From the NCBI RefSeq assembly GCF_015223055.1, contig NZ_JADFBX010000011.1:100146-164145 (forward strand): a stretch of 64,000 bases of DNA, read 5' to 3'. This document shows positions 15,912 to 24,084 of the stretch, piece by piece (the stretch's first letter is position 1; each line of letters begins with the position of its first letter). The stretch is from Pedobacter sp. MC2016-24. Lineage in GTDB: Bacteria > Bacteroidota > Bacteroidia > Sphingobacteriales > Sphingobacteriaceae. Under the pieces are notes generated by a model that saw only the letters and a program-made list of their open reading frames with translations, ran no database searches and was not told the origin of the DNA. The position numbers and the translations under genes are program-made.

Positions 15912-18362
15912 TTATTTCTGTGCAGAAATCAGATTGACAAACAAACGATATGCTCCTGGTACTCCGGCAGGCAGTTGCCTGAAGAAGGAAATCCCGGTAT
16001 ATACATATCGGCCTTTACCATAATTTGTGACAATCAATGAACCATTCCTTTCTGCATCTCCCTGATCGTGCATACTTAAAACCGGTGTGTAATGCGAATC
16101 TATATCCGTAAGGAAATACAAACCCCGTTCCTGTATCCAGCCATCAAAGTCTTTGGCGGTAATTTTATTGGGGTAATTCAAAACCGGGTTTTGAGGCTGA
16201 AGAACGGTAACCAAAGCATCCTCCTCAGTAGTGCGATCTCTGCTCAACTTAAATGGGTACGGGCCTATATTGTCTATTTTTAAAGGCGTATTTACATTGT
16301 ATTGAACCAATAACGTCCCGCCGTTTTCCACATATTTCATCAGTTTAGGCTGCATGTATTTAATCTGATCGTTAACGTTGTATAACCTCACGCCCGTAAC
16401 AATTGCATCGTAGCCTGAGAGATCAGTATTGATGACCTGAAGGTCGGTCAGACTGGTTACGTCATATCCAATTTGTTTCAAAGATTCTGGCACCAGATCT
16501 CCTGCTCCGGCAATATATGCGATGTGTTTACCTGTCATTTTCAAATCTACCTGGTCCAGTCTGGCCTCCGCTGCCGGAAACAAGGTTTGTACAGGGATGT
16601 GTTCATACGCAACCACCCGCAAGCCTTTATCATAAGTTTGACCGTCGACAAGGACATGCATAGACAGCGTTCCGCCTGCTGCATTTTTATCTGGCGTAAT
16701 GGTGAATTCCTGTGTTTGCTCATCTCCTTTTCTGGCGATATTGAATTCCACTTTTTGCGGAACAACTTTCCATCCTGTTGGAACCTGAGGTTCAAGTACG
16801 CCTTTTGCATCGTCTTTAAAACTCTTTAATTTGGTGCTGATCGTCTTACTTTCAGCAATCTTAAATAAAAATGCCTTTTCTGATAAGCTGGCCGTAACGG
16901 GAGGCGCTATAACCAGTGGTTCGTAAAGTTCTCCCCGGACCTGGTCGGTATATTTATAGACAATTGGCCGCTTGAACTCAATGGCCTTGCCTTCTATTGT
17001 AAACGTAAAAGTTGCAGACAAAGGTTCTGGGTTTTCGGGATTACCGACCAACAGTGGATCGTTGATCGTATAGGTCCCCAATGGATGTTTTTCCGCTAAC
17101 CAATAAGGTTGCGAAAGTTTGTCGGAACTGATTTTCCCTTCAAAGCTTAACAACTTCCCTTCCGCAGGGATTGCGGCTTCCAGCGGGGCTTGTAAAGGGC
17201 TTACGTTGGTGAGTGCGACATTGGTTCCTTTACGCATCAATACCTGAGCGGTTACTGGTATCTGCGCGTTTACTGCATATTGAGCTTGTGGTGCATAACT
17301 CTCAAACCACAATCCTGCAGCAGCTACAATAAGTTGTTTTACTTTTTCTGTCTTTTCCGCTTTCCAATATTCGTCTTTGACATTTTCCAGTGCAGTGAGC
17401 ACTTTCAGCAATTGAGGTAAGGACTTTGCGGGATTTGAAACCTGATAATCATCTGCCGTTTTCTGGATCAATTGGGTCAATCCATCAGCTCCTTTAATCC
17501 TGTTCCAGCTCAGATCGATTCCTTCAAATAAATCTGATTTCGCTGCCTCACCAGCTACGGGAGAAAAATATTCAAGCGCCGGCCCACGTTGCCTGGCAGA
17601 TCCGAAACCCTGACTGCGGTGATTGGAACGGCTTTCCGCGGCAATTTCGCCATAACCTTTACCCAGTAAATTATTATACAAACCGATATCAAGCTTCAGC
17701 TGATCTGCTGCAGTGGTATTGTTACCACCAAAATTGAAGGTATTCCAGAGTATTCTTTTGGCCTGCCATGGCTTCAGATATTTCAATTGTTCTGGAAAGC
17801 GTCTCGGATCGGCAGCTGCGACAAAAGCTTCTCTGGCCAGAATTGCAGATCCGGAGTGATGACCGTGACCTGCACGGGCATCTTCAGGGAAGCGGGTGAT
17901 GATGACGTCGGGACGAAACTTACGGATGACCCAAACGGCATCCGCTAAAATTTGTTCCTTACCCCAGATTTTAAAGCTTTCTTCCGGGTTTTTAGAGAAA
18001 CCAAAGTCATTTGCTCGGGTAAAGAACTGTTCAGCACCGTCCATTCTACGGGCAGCCAATAGTTCCTGCGTTCGTATCAGACCTAATAGTTCAGCTTGTT
18101 CATTCCCAATCAGGTTTTGCCCACCGTCGCCACGGGTTAAGGACAGGTAACCGGTCCTTACCTTTTTTTCTTTCGCCAGATAGGCAAGCAAACGGGTATT
18201 TTCATCGTCAGGATGTGCAGCCATGTAAAGCACACTACCAACAACATTTAATCCGTCCAAACCCTGCTTGATCTCAGCAGCATTCAACTGCGGAATCATT
18301 TGAGCTTTTAAAAAAACGGGGGCAACAGCCAGAAAAAAGAACAGCGATTTATTAAACTTCAT
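15912..18362 (-). CDS. PIG-L family deacetylase, secreted
   Basis: 816-residue exported protein: signal peptide to about residue 20 (VFLKAQ), then a PIG-L/LmbE zinc-dependent N-acyl-sugar deacetylase domain with AHPDDE at 49-54 and GHGHHSGSA at 165-173, both zinc motifs intact. The remaining 500 residues contain beta-sandwich-like stretches and, near the end, a segment that looks like a glutamine-amidotransferase-like fold (YDAIVTGVRLYN, GGTLLVQYNVN, GKGRYVYTGISFFRQLP). It probably removes acetyl groups from an amino sugar outside the cytoplasm. First gene of the operon with the small membrane protein and the symporter. Confidence 0.9.
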   Translation of the reverse strand: MKFNKSLFFFLAVAPVFLKAQMIPQLNAAEIKQGLDGLNVVGSVLYMAAHPDDENTRLLAYLAKEKKVRTGYLSLTRGDGGQNLIGNEQAELLGLIRTQELLAARRMDGAEQFFTRANDFGFSKNPEESFKIWGKEQILADAVWVIRKFRPDVIITRFPEDARAGHGHHSGSAILAREAFVAAADPRRFPEQLKYLKPWQAKRILWNTFNFGGNNTTAADQLKLDIGLYNNLLGKGYGEIAAESRSNHRSQGFGSARQRGPALEYFSPVAGEAAKSDLFEGIDLSWNRIKGADGLTQLIQKTADDYQVSNPAKSLPQLLKVLTALENVKDEYWKAEKTEKVKQLIVAAAGLWFESYAPQAQYAVNAQIPVTAQVLMRKGTNVALTNVSPLQAPLEAAIPAEGKLLSFEGKISSDKLSQPYWLAEKHPLGTYTINDPLLVGNPENPEPLSATFTFTIEGKAIEFKRPIVYKYTDQVRGELYEPLVIAPPVTASLSEKAFLFKIAESKTISTKLKSFKDDAKGVLEPQVPTGWKVVPQKVEFNIARKGDEQTQEFTITPDKNAAGGTLSMHVLVDGQTYDKGLRVVAYEHIPVQTLFPAAEARLDQVDLKMTGKHIAYIAGAGDLVPESLKQIGYDVTSLTDLQVINTDLSGYDAIVTGVRLYNVNDQIKYMQPKLMKYVENGGTLLVQYNVNTPLKIDNIGPYPFKLSRDRTTEEDALVTVLQPQNPVLNYPNKITAKDFDGWIQERGLYFLTDIDSHYTPVLSMHDQGDAERNGSLIVTNYGKGRYVYTGISFFRQLPAGVPGAYRLFVNLISAQK

Positions 18363-18404
18363 AAAAAAAACTTAATCATAAGTTCAGCGCGATTGCTGCG
18401 CTGA
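18363..18404 (-). terminator. hairpins and T8 run directly before the PIG-L start
   Basis: Minus strand, in order: a seven-pair hairpin TCAGCGC/GCGCTGA (18404-18384), then a six-pair hairpin AACTTA/TAAGTT, then eight T ending at the ATG. This is a terminator in form. It may end the lipoprotein transcript from upstream or act as an attenuator in the PIG-L leader. Confidence 0.5.
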
Positions 18405-18476
18405 CACCATGATCCGAAATTAATGAAATTTCGTCAATCTGAATTTTTTAATCTGTTTATCTCAGTAACAATACTG

Positions 18477-18484
18477 CAAAAATA
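18477..18484 (-). promoter_or_regulatory. possible -7 box of the PIG-L operon
   Basis: TATTTTTG on the minus strand matches TAnnTTTG, 10 bases after the stop of the preceding gene. It would give a leader of about 110 nt that includes the hairpins at 18363-18404. No clear -33 element. Confidence 0.35.
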
Positions 18485-18493
18485 CTACTCTTT

Positions 18494-19093
18494 TTATAGG
18501 AGAATTTTGCTGCTGATTTCTTTGTCTATCGTGATAAATCCAGGGTATTTGACCAATGCACCTGCAACCTTAAAGCTTGGCTTGATTTTTAAAGTCAGGA
18601 TGCCCTTTTTCTCTAGTCCGCCTTTGCTGCTTTTCAGGAAATCGGTGATCTGATCCATGACCTTACCATCAGAGATGAAGGGATACAGGTTAGCAACCAT
18701 ATCAATCGGCACCACAGTAGATTGTCCTGCATCAACATTGACACTTTGGTTCACAAAACCATTCACCAATTCTACTTTATTGATTAAGATTTTATATTCG
18801 AACTCGTTGATCGCGGCTGCGTTACTGGTTGGATTTTTGATCTCCAGATTCAGTTTGGCACGCAATGGAATGTCTCTTCTCAATAAACCCAATGCCAAGC
18901 CCGGCAAACTGGAAAGGTTGATGTTCTGCCCGTCTAACAAGTTTTTAACATTGGCTCCGGCCAAAGAAATGTTGTCAGCAGAAGTAATGCGGTAGGTACA
19001 TTTTTCAAGCGCTTTAATCTGCTGTGCCTGCCTGTTAACGCCACAACTTTGTAATACAATTGCGGTTAAGCAAAATAATATGATTTTTTTCAT
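18494..19093 (-). CDS. LEA/WHy-like lipoprotein
   Basis: 199-residue lipoprotein with lipobox LQSC (Cys17). The body is one beta-sandwich-like domain with the LEA type 2 / water-stress (WHy) pattern: LRAKLNLEIKNPTSNAAAINEFEYKILINKVELVNGFVNQ is represented here by its key elements, the EIKNPT strand and the following FEYKILIN strand, then VVPIDMVANLYPF. Such proteins are envelope-associated, with roles in stress or lipid handling suggested for the family. It follows DoxX by 34 bases on the same strand and is probably co-transcribed. Confidence 0.75.
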   Translation of the reverse strand: MKKIILFCLTAIVLQSCGVNRQAQQIKALEKCTYRITSADNISLAGANVKNLLDGQNINLSSLPGLALGLLRRDIPLRAKLNLEIKNPTSNAAAINEFEYKILINKVELVNGFVNQSVNVDAGQSTVVPIDMVANLYPFISDGKVMDQITDFLKSSKGGLEKKGILTLKIKPSFKVAGALVKYPGFITIDKEISSKILL

Positions 19094-19127
19094 TGCTATT
19101 TCATTTGGTGATGCGCTATAATAACGA

Positions 19128-19562
19128 CTATCTTCTTCTTCTATTGCTACTCTTACTGATCAAATGATCCACGCTGTATTTACCACTTCCAGAAATCAGC
19201 AGGAATACATAGGCAACCAGGTAATGAAGTGCCATTTCCTTTTTGTCAAAGCCGTCAGCGCCATGAACAATAAATACAGCAACAACCATGGTGATGATCA
19301 AAGGAATGACAGCTAAGCGTGTACCCAAGCCAATTAGAAGCAAAATGGAACACACAAATTCAGCAAAAACAGCCAGCACCAAAGATGCGTAAGGACCAAC
19401 ACCAATAGGGTCTCCAAACTGGATTTCTCCACCAGCAATCAGTGTCTGCAATTTTTGGTAGCCATGAACCATCATAAAAACGGCAAAAGAAACACGCAAA
19501 ATAAGCACGGCGAAATGAAGGCTTCCCTGATTAAAATTGGTATTGAATAGTCTTCTCATCAT
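19128..19562 (-). CDS. DoxX-family membrane protein
   Basis: 144 residues with four membrane segments; begins with the family pattern (ILRVSFAVFMMVHGYQKL, about 22-40) and has GPYASLVLAVFAEFVCSILLLIGLGTRLA split across segments two and three. DoxX proteins are small inner-membrane proteins of uncertain redox-related role. Ends with an Arg-rich tail (SSNRRRR). It lies 49 bases after the TetR gene on the same strand, and a possible promoter box is at 19600-19607, so it may be a target of that TetR. Confidence 0.88.
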   Translation of the reverse strand: MMRRLFNTNFNQGSLHFAVLILRVSFAVFMMVHGYQKLQTLIAGGEIQFGDPIGVGPYASLVLAVFAEFVCSILLLIGLGTRLAVIPLIITMVVAVFIVHGADGFDKKEMALHYLVAYVFLLISGSGKYSVDHLISKSSNRRRR

Positions 19563-19599
19563 TTGATTTCGTTAGGGTTGTAAAGATGGTTAAATATAA

Positions 19600-19607
19600 C
19601 AAAATTA
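19600..19607 (-). promoter_or_regulatory. possible -7 box of doxX
   Basis: TAATTTTG on the minus strand matches TAnnTTTG and lies 37 bases before the DoxX ATG, just before the TetR stop codon. The nearest CAA/TTG upstream is at 16 bases, shorter than usual. Confidence 0.35.
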
Positions 19608-19611
19608 AGAA

Positions 19612-20217
19612 TTAACTGGCAAGCAATGATTTGATAAATCCCGATATGGCATCCTGGAGGATCAAGCGCTTGTCTTCATCCGGTTTCCCGGCTTTCTCAA
19701 TCATCTGGATAGATACCAGTCCATGCAAAATAGAAAGATAGGTATGATATTTTAAAAACAGATTGGCTTGTTTGTCATTGCTGACCGCGATAGCTGCCGC
19801 TATGGTAGAAATCATCACCGTAGTCATACTTTTCATTTCGGCGATTTGATTGACCCGTTCACATGCAGGAATCCCCAAACCGAACATCAATTGGTAGTAC
19901 TCTTTATGATCAAATGCGAAATCCCAGTAGGCATTAGCAATGGCCTCCAACTGCAAGGCGGGTTCCCGATGATGGCTTTTTACCTGCTCCAGTGTTTCAG
20001 CCAATTTTTGAAAGCCTTCCCTGGTAAACTCCAATAAAATGGCTTCTTTATTTTCGAAATGGTTGTAAATTACGGGCACGCTGTATTCAATTGCATCGGC
20101 GATCTTGCGGATGGAAAGAGACTGCCAGCCATCTGTAAGTACCTGCAACCACGCAGCCTCGAGGATACTTGCCCTAAATTCTTCTCTCTGTCTGATTTTT
20201 CTTTCAGCAATTCCCAT
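19612..20217 (-). CDS. TetR-family transcriptional regulator
   Basis: 201 residues. N-terminal TetR DNA-binding domain (about 12-60) with the helix-turn-helix SIRKIADAIEYSVPVIYNHFENKEAIL; the C-terminal part contains the AYWDFAFDHKEYYQLMFGLG pattern of the TetR_C_33/WHG type. A perfect palindrome (20234-20246) overlaps its promoter, pointing to autorepression. DoxX and the LEA-like lipoprotein follow on the same strand as probable operon members or targets. Ligand unknown. Confidence 0.92.
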   Translation of the reverse strand: MGIAERKIRQREEFRASILEAAWLQVLTDGWQSLSIRKIADAIEYSVPVIYNHFENKEAILLEFTREGFQKLAETLEQVKSHHREPALQLEAIANAYWDFAFDHKEYYQLMFGLGIPACERVNQIAEMKSMTTVMISTIAAAIAVSNDKQANLFLKYHTYLSILHGLVSIQMIEKAGKPDEDKRLILQDAISGFIKSLLAS

Positions 20218-20233
20218 ACTCCATTTAATTTTA

Positions 20234-20246
20234 TTAACAGTGTTAA
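20234..20246. promoter_or_regulatory. TetR operator palindrome
   Basis: TTAACA-G-TGTTAA, a perfect 13-base palindrome 17 bases upstream of the TetR start codon and directly adjoining the -7 box, so it covers the expected transcription start. Position and symmetry are typical of an autoregulatory TetR operator. Confidence 0.6.
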
Positions 20247-20254
20247 CAAAAGTA
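20247..20254 (-). promoter_or_regulatory. -7 promoter box of the tetR gene
   Basis: TACTTTTG on the minus strand, a perfect TAnnTTTG, 30 bases before the ATG and adjoining the palindrome at 20234-20246. No clear -33. Confidence 0.5.
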
Positions 20255-20313
20255 ATGGGTAAATTATTTTTTAAGGATTATTTCTGCTTTCCTGACTTAA
20301 AGACAACAATGAA

Positions 20314-21174
20314 TTAAATGTATTCCATCATATACGCCTTCGGTTTTTCTGCCCTCAGCGATTTTAAGGCCTTATCTTTAATTTGTCGCACACGCTCTTT
20401 ACCCAGGTTCATTTGATGACCAATCTCATCTAAGCTGATTGCTGCACGACCTCCCAATCCGAAAAATAAAGAAAGAATTTCCTTTTCTCTTTGCGGCAAT
20501 TTTCTCATCAGGCGTTTTACATCGACAAGAACAGAGTCCTGAAGCATGACACTGTCTGTTTTTTCGATGTTACCATCTTCCAGTGTGTCTGCCAGTGTAA
20601 AACCAGATTCTTCTGCAATCACAGAATCCAATGAGGTGGTCATGGGTGCATGATGTAAAAAATCAACGACTTTATCTTCGGGTAGCTCAATAAATTCACT
20701 CACTTCCTGCAGACTGGGTAAACGCTCCAGTTTTTGTTCAAGCTCACCCATAGCTTTATTGATCCGCATAATCCCACCTACCTGGTTTGCAGGTAAACGG
20801 ACCATGCGTTTCTGTTCGGCTATGGCCATCATGATGCTTTGCCTGATCCACCAAACGGCAAAAGAAATGAATTTAAAACCCTTCGTTTCGTCAAAACGCT
20901 GCGCAGCTTTAATGAGTCCGAGATTTCCCTCAGCAATTAGATCAGATAAACGCATACCCTGGTTCTGGTACTTTTTAGCCACAGAAACGACAAAACGCAA
21001 ATTACCTTTGACCAATCTGTCTTGTGCAGACTGATCACCTTTACGGATTTTTTGAGCTAGCAGAATCTCTTCCTGAACACTTAAAAGGTCAATTCTTGCA
21101 ATGTCGCCCAGATATTTTTCTATGGAGTCTCCGTCCCTATTGGTAATGGACTGCTCTATCTTTAATTGTCTCAT
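20314..21174 (-). CDS. RpoD-like sigma-70 factor (divergent paralogue)
   Basis: 286 residues from ATG 21174, chosen because primary sigma factors of Bacteroidota start MRQLKI and are about this long; an in-frame TTG at 21210 is less likely. Regions 1.2, 2, 3 and 4 are present: DRLVKGNLRFVVSVAKKYQNQG, the -10 recognition helix KGFKFISFAVWWIRQSI and the C-terminal HTH (DEIGHQMNLGKERVRQIKDKAL). Compared with the housekeeping RpoD as I know it, regions 3 and 4 deviate (QVGGIMRINKAMGELEQK, MTTSLDSVIAEESG, LSLFFGLGGRAAISLDEI), so I take it as a second, group-2-like factor. Transcribed divergently from the Lrp gene. Confidence 0.88.
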   Translation of the reverse strand: MRQLKIEQSITNRDGDSIEKYLGDIARIDLLSVQEEILLAQKIRKGDQSAQDRLVKGNLRFVVSVAKKYQNQGMRLSDLIAEGNLGLIKAAQRFDETKGFKFISFAVWWIRQSIMMAIAEQKRMVRLPANQVGGIMRINKAMGELEQKLERLPSLQEVSEFIELPEDKVVDFLHHAPMTTSLDSVIAEESGFTLADTLEDGNIEKTDSVMLQDSVLVDVKRLMRKLPQREKEILSLFFGLGGRAAISLDEIGHQMNLGKERVRQIKDKALKSLRAEKPKAYMMEYI

Positions 21175-21328
21175 TGAAAGCAAGGTCAGAAGAAATGAGA
21201 ATAAGATCAACGGATACCCACTATTTCCGAATATTTTACGGAAATAGGTTACTTTATTTACAATTTATTCGGATTTTACCACAAACAAGCCCAGTTTTTT
21301 TTATTAATTTCGAAAATCAAATATCACC

Positions 21329-21796
21329 ATGAATACAGCAGATCTGGACAAAACCGACACCGGCATTTTGAAGCTTTTACAACAGAATGCGTTATTGAGC
21401 AATAAACAGCTTGCACTCGAGCTGAATAAATCCACAGCAACCATACACGAGCGGGTACGACGGCTCAAATCAGAGGGCTACATCAAACGTTCAGTAGCCA
21501 TATTAGATGGTAAAAAAATCGGAAAAAGTTTAATTGCCTATTCCCAGGTACAGCTTAAAGAACATACTGATCAGGCCCTGAGCGGTTTTGAAAAAGAAGT
21601 GGTCAAATTTACAGAGGTGATGGAGTGTTACCACATGACCGGAGCTTTCGATTTTATTTTAAGAATTGTGATCTCTGACATGGATGCTTACCACAGTTTC
21701 TTAAGAAATAAACTGGCACAATTGAGTAACATTGGAACTGTACAGAGCTTTTTTGTGATGTCTGAAATCAAAAGTGAAACAGCCTATCCCCTATAA
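21329..21796 (+). CDS. Lrp/AsnC-family transcriptional regulator
   Basis: 155 residues: N-terminal winged HTH (about 7-65; LDKTDTGILKLLQQNALLSN, LALELNKSTATIHERVRRLK) and a C-terminal RAM/ligand-binding domain (about 70-150) with VMECYHMTGAFDFILRIVISD. Usual length for the family. It is divergent from the RpoD-like sigma gene and followed by a long perfect inverted repeat. The effector is probably an amino acid, but nothing nearby shows which. Confidence 0.93.
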   Translation: MNTADLDKTDTGILKLLQQNALLSNKQLALELNKSTATIHERVRRLKSEGYIKRSVAILDGKKIGKSLIAYSQVQLKEHTDQALSGFEKEVVKFTEVMECYHMTGAFDFILRIVISDMDAYHSFLRNKLAQLSNIGTVQSFFVMSEIKSETAYPL

Positions 21797-21802
21797 ACAG
21801 AA

Positions 21803-21862
21803 CAGCGTTAATTATTGAGGTCTCCTGAATACAGGATCAGGAGACCTCAATAATTAACGCTG
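21803..21862. terminator. perfect 26-base inverted repeat between convergent genes
   Basis: Arms 21803-21828 and 21837-21862 are perfectly complementary over 26 bases with an eight-base loop. It sits seven bases after the Lrp stop and before the GHL10 stop, so a bidirectional terminator is the simplest reading. There is no T run after either arm, which is unusual for an intrinsic terminator. Confidence 0.6.
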
Positions 21863-21869
21863 ATGACCT

Positions 21870-23444
21870 TTAAAGTTTAATGGCAATGTCTCTGCGCAAA
21901 CCTTCATTACCTACCCGATCTACTGCAGAAACCGATATCTTATTCAATTTCAAACTCCCCTCTTTTACATTCTTCATCAGGAAACGATCATTTCTATTCA
22001 GAATGGTATATTTCCATTTATCTCCATACTGATAATAAATCACCCACCTGAAAACATCCTTCACATCGGTATGGTCCCAGCTGATCTTAACCTGATCTGC
22101 CTGCAATTCCGCATTAACCTGGGGTGCTGCTGGCGCCTGATTGTCTAGCCATGGACTTGGCGGAATCAATGCCGCCTGTTTATAAGGCCCCTCTAAAATT
22201 CCTTTGATCAATTTATCGTGTTTTGTTAAACCGGCAATACTCCAATGCACAGCGCCCATACTGTTTGGCAACATACCACGACTGACCATAATCTGATTTA
22301 CAATTTCATCTACATTTTTATCATCACCACCCAGGCCAACATTCATACCCGGCCAAAGGTGCCTGTTCATGGTATTCTCTGAAGCCCACCAACCCAGCAA
22401 AACCGGGAAACTTTGACGGATATCATTGATTTTCCAATACAGTTGAGGCGTAAAATAATCGATCCAGCCTTTGTTTAACCATAACCTCGCATCTGCATAC
22501 AATGTTGAATATTGATCCATCCCTTCAATAGAGGCCGGAAAACCGGGTCTCCAGATTCCAAACGGACTTAAACCAAATTTCACATATTTTTTTTCGGCCT
22601 TGACCTCTTTATAAACCCGTTCAATAAAAGTGTTTACACTTTCTCTGCGCCAGTCACCTCTCGATAATTTACCTCCGGATTTTTGGTAAGCAGTCCAGCT
22701 ATCTGTATCCGGGAAATCAGCTCCGCCATTGTAAGAATCATACGGATAAAAATAATCGTCAAAATGTACCCCATCTATATCATAACGTTTGACGATATCG
22801 CGAACTACTGCTGAGGCATGATCCTGAGTACCTTTCTTAGATGGATCCATCCAATACTGGCCATCTTTCAGCTTGACCACTAGATCTGGTCTCTTTTTAA
22901 CAATGGATTGATCAGAGATGACTTTTCCTGAGCTGTGATGTGCGCGATATGGATTCAGCCAGACATGCAGCTCCAGTCCCCGGTCGTGCGCTGCTTCGAT
23001 CCAGAATTGTAAAGGATCATAATAAGGATCAGGTGCTTTCCCCTGAGTTCCGGTCAGAAAATAAGACCAGGGTTCCAAATCACTTTTATAAAGCGCGTCT
23101 GCCTGTGGCCGCACCTGAAAAACAACGGCATTGAAATTGTTATTTTTTAAAAAATCGAGTAAGGCGATAGCTTCCTTTTGCTGATCAGCCGTGCTGAGAC
23201 CGGGTTTTGAAGGCCAATTGATATTGGCTACTGATGCAATCCAGGCTGCACGAAACTCTTTCATTGCCTGGGGCTGACCGGGAGTTGTAGCAACATAGGG
23301 GCTAACAGCGGCAGGTATCGATCCGGGAATGGCATTTTGATTGTTGGTAACAGCCGGCTTACGTGTACCGCAGGAATAAAACAAAAACAGACTGCAGCAC
23401 AATGCTGGCAGCCTGTTTTTAATACTTTTGGTTAATGATTTCAA
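21870..23444 (-). CDS. GHL10 (DUF187) family glycosyl-hydrolase-like lipoprotein
   Basis: 524-residue lipoprotein (lipobox FYSC, Cys25). The core (about 60-390) is a TIM-barrel of the GHL10 type: EFRAAWIASVANINWPS, NAVVFQVRPQADALY, LELHVWLNPYRAHHSSG, YDIDGVHFDDYFYPY with acidic residues in the position of the catalytic site, and FGLSPFGIWRPG. A C-terminal fibronectin-III-like domain follows (about 435-524). The family is thought to act on cell-wall or polysaccharide substrates; no substrate can be assigned here. A TAGCTTTG box lies 29 bases upstream. Confidence 0.9.
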   Translation of the reverse strand: MKSLTKSIKNRLPALCCSLFLFYSCGTRKPAVTNNQNAIPGSIPAAVSPYVATTPGQPQAMKEFRAAWIASVANINWPSKPGLSTADQQKEAIALLDFLKNNNFNAVVFQVRPQADALYKSDLEPWSYFLTGTQGKAPDPYYDPLQFWIEAAHDRGLELHVWLNPYRAHHSSGKVISDQSIVKKRPDLVVKLKDGQYWMDPSKKGTQDHASAVVRDIVKRYDIDGVHFDDYFYPYDSYNGGADFPDTDSWTAYQKSGGKLSRGDWRRESVNTFIERVYKEVKAEKKYVKFGLSPFGIWRPGFPASIEGMDQYSTLYADARLWLNKGWIDYFTPQLYWKINDIRQSFPVLLGWWASENTMNRHLWPGMNVGLGGDDKNVDEIVNQIMVSRGMLPNSMGAVHWSIAGLTKHDKLIKGILEGPYKQAALIPPSPWLDNQAPAAPQVNAELQADQVKISWDHTDVKDVFRWVIYYQYGDKWKYTILNRNDRFLMKNVKEGSLKLNKISVSAVDRVGNEGLRRDIAIKL

Positions 23445-23473
23445 TATCTTGTGGTTTTGTTGTGTGATACAAA

Positions 23474-23481
23474 CAAAGCTA
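23474..23481 (-). promoter_or_regulatory. -7 promoter box of the GHL10 gene
   Basis: TAGCTTTG on the minus strand, perfect TAnnTTTG, 29 bases before the ATG. No clear -33. Confidence 0.45.
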
Positions 23482-23531
23482 CGAACTATTGTTTACGCTA
23501 ACCTATAAAAAAACTAAAATCCCTAACGCAG

Positions 23532-23978
23532 TTACGCTGTTTGAAGTTTAGCTATATTTCTATAAGGGAATGAAGTGAAAATATGGCGACGCGCAAATCG
23601 ACCTGGAGAATCCGCATTAACCAGTTTTACATAGATTGCTTTTGGAACACCAAAATACTCATAAGCACTTCCATCAAGGAAATGTACAGTAAGTACCAAT
23701 CCTGCCCAATTGTAGTCTGCAATCCCACAAGTGGCTGTAGTTTGTGTATATTCTTCAATGGAAAGGGCTAAGGTTTCCGGAGCAATGCTAACCAGGAAAT
23801 GATAGGCTTCGATAATCTCTTTACTTTTCACTTCTGCTTCCAGCTTTGCTTCCTCACTATCCTGAAATTTATCAGGGTGCCAGTCTTTCATTAAATTCCT
23901 ATATATGGTTTTCAACTCTTTCAATTCGGCATCCTTCTGTACACCCAATAGTTTTCTGTAATCAGTGATCTTCTTCAT
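23532..23978 (-). CDS. J-domain / KTSC-domain fusion protein
   Basis: 148 residues. The N-terminal 65 residues are a DnaJ-like J domain (DYRKLLGVQKDAELKELKTIYR, HPD motif in DWHPDKF), expected to stimulate an Hsp70. The C-terminal 60 residues fit the KTSC domain (LTVHFLDGSAYEYFGVP, ADSPGRFARRHIFTSFPY). No zinc-finger or substrate-binding DnaJ domains are present, so it is not a canonical DnaJ. The role of KTSC is unclear; known proteins with it are often linked to lysyl-tRNA synthetase-like or small stand-alone contexts. Confidence 0.85.
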   Translation of the reverse strand: MKKITDYRKLLGVQKDAELKELKTIYRNLMKDWHPDKFQDSEEAKLEAEVKSKEIIEAYHFLVSIAPETLALSIEEYTQTTATCGIADYNWAGLVLTVHFLDGSAYEYFGVPKAIYVKLVNADSPGRFARRHIFTSFPYRNIAKLQTA

Positions 23979-24038
23979 TAATGTATAATTCTCTTTTTAG
24001 AGGTCATGAAACCTTACACGGTTTCACAAAATTTTGCG

Positions 24039-24046
24039 CAAAGATA
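24039..24046 (-). promoter_or_regulatory. -7 promoter box of the J/KTSC gene
   Basis: TATCTTTG on the minus strand, perfect TAnnTTTG, 60 bases before the ATG. The leader contains a small hairpin GAAACC/GGTTTC at 24008-24025. Confidence 0.45.
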
Positions 24047-24084
24047 CTGGATTTTTTCTTCAGATTACGTTAAGTTTCAATTAT

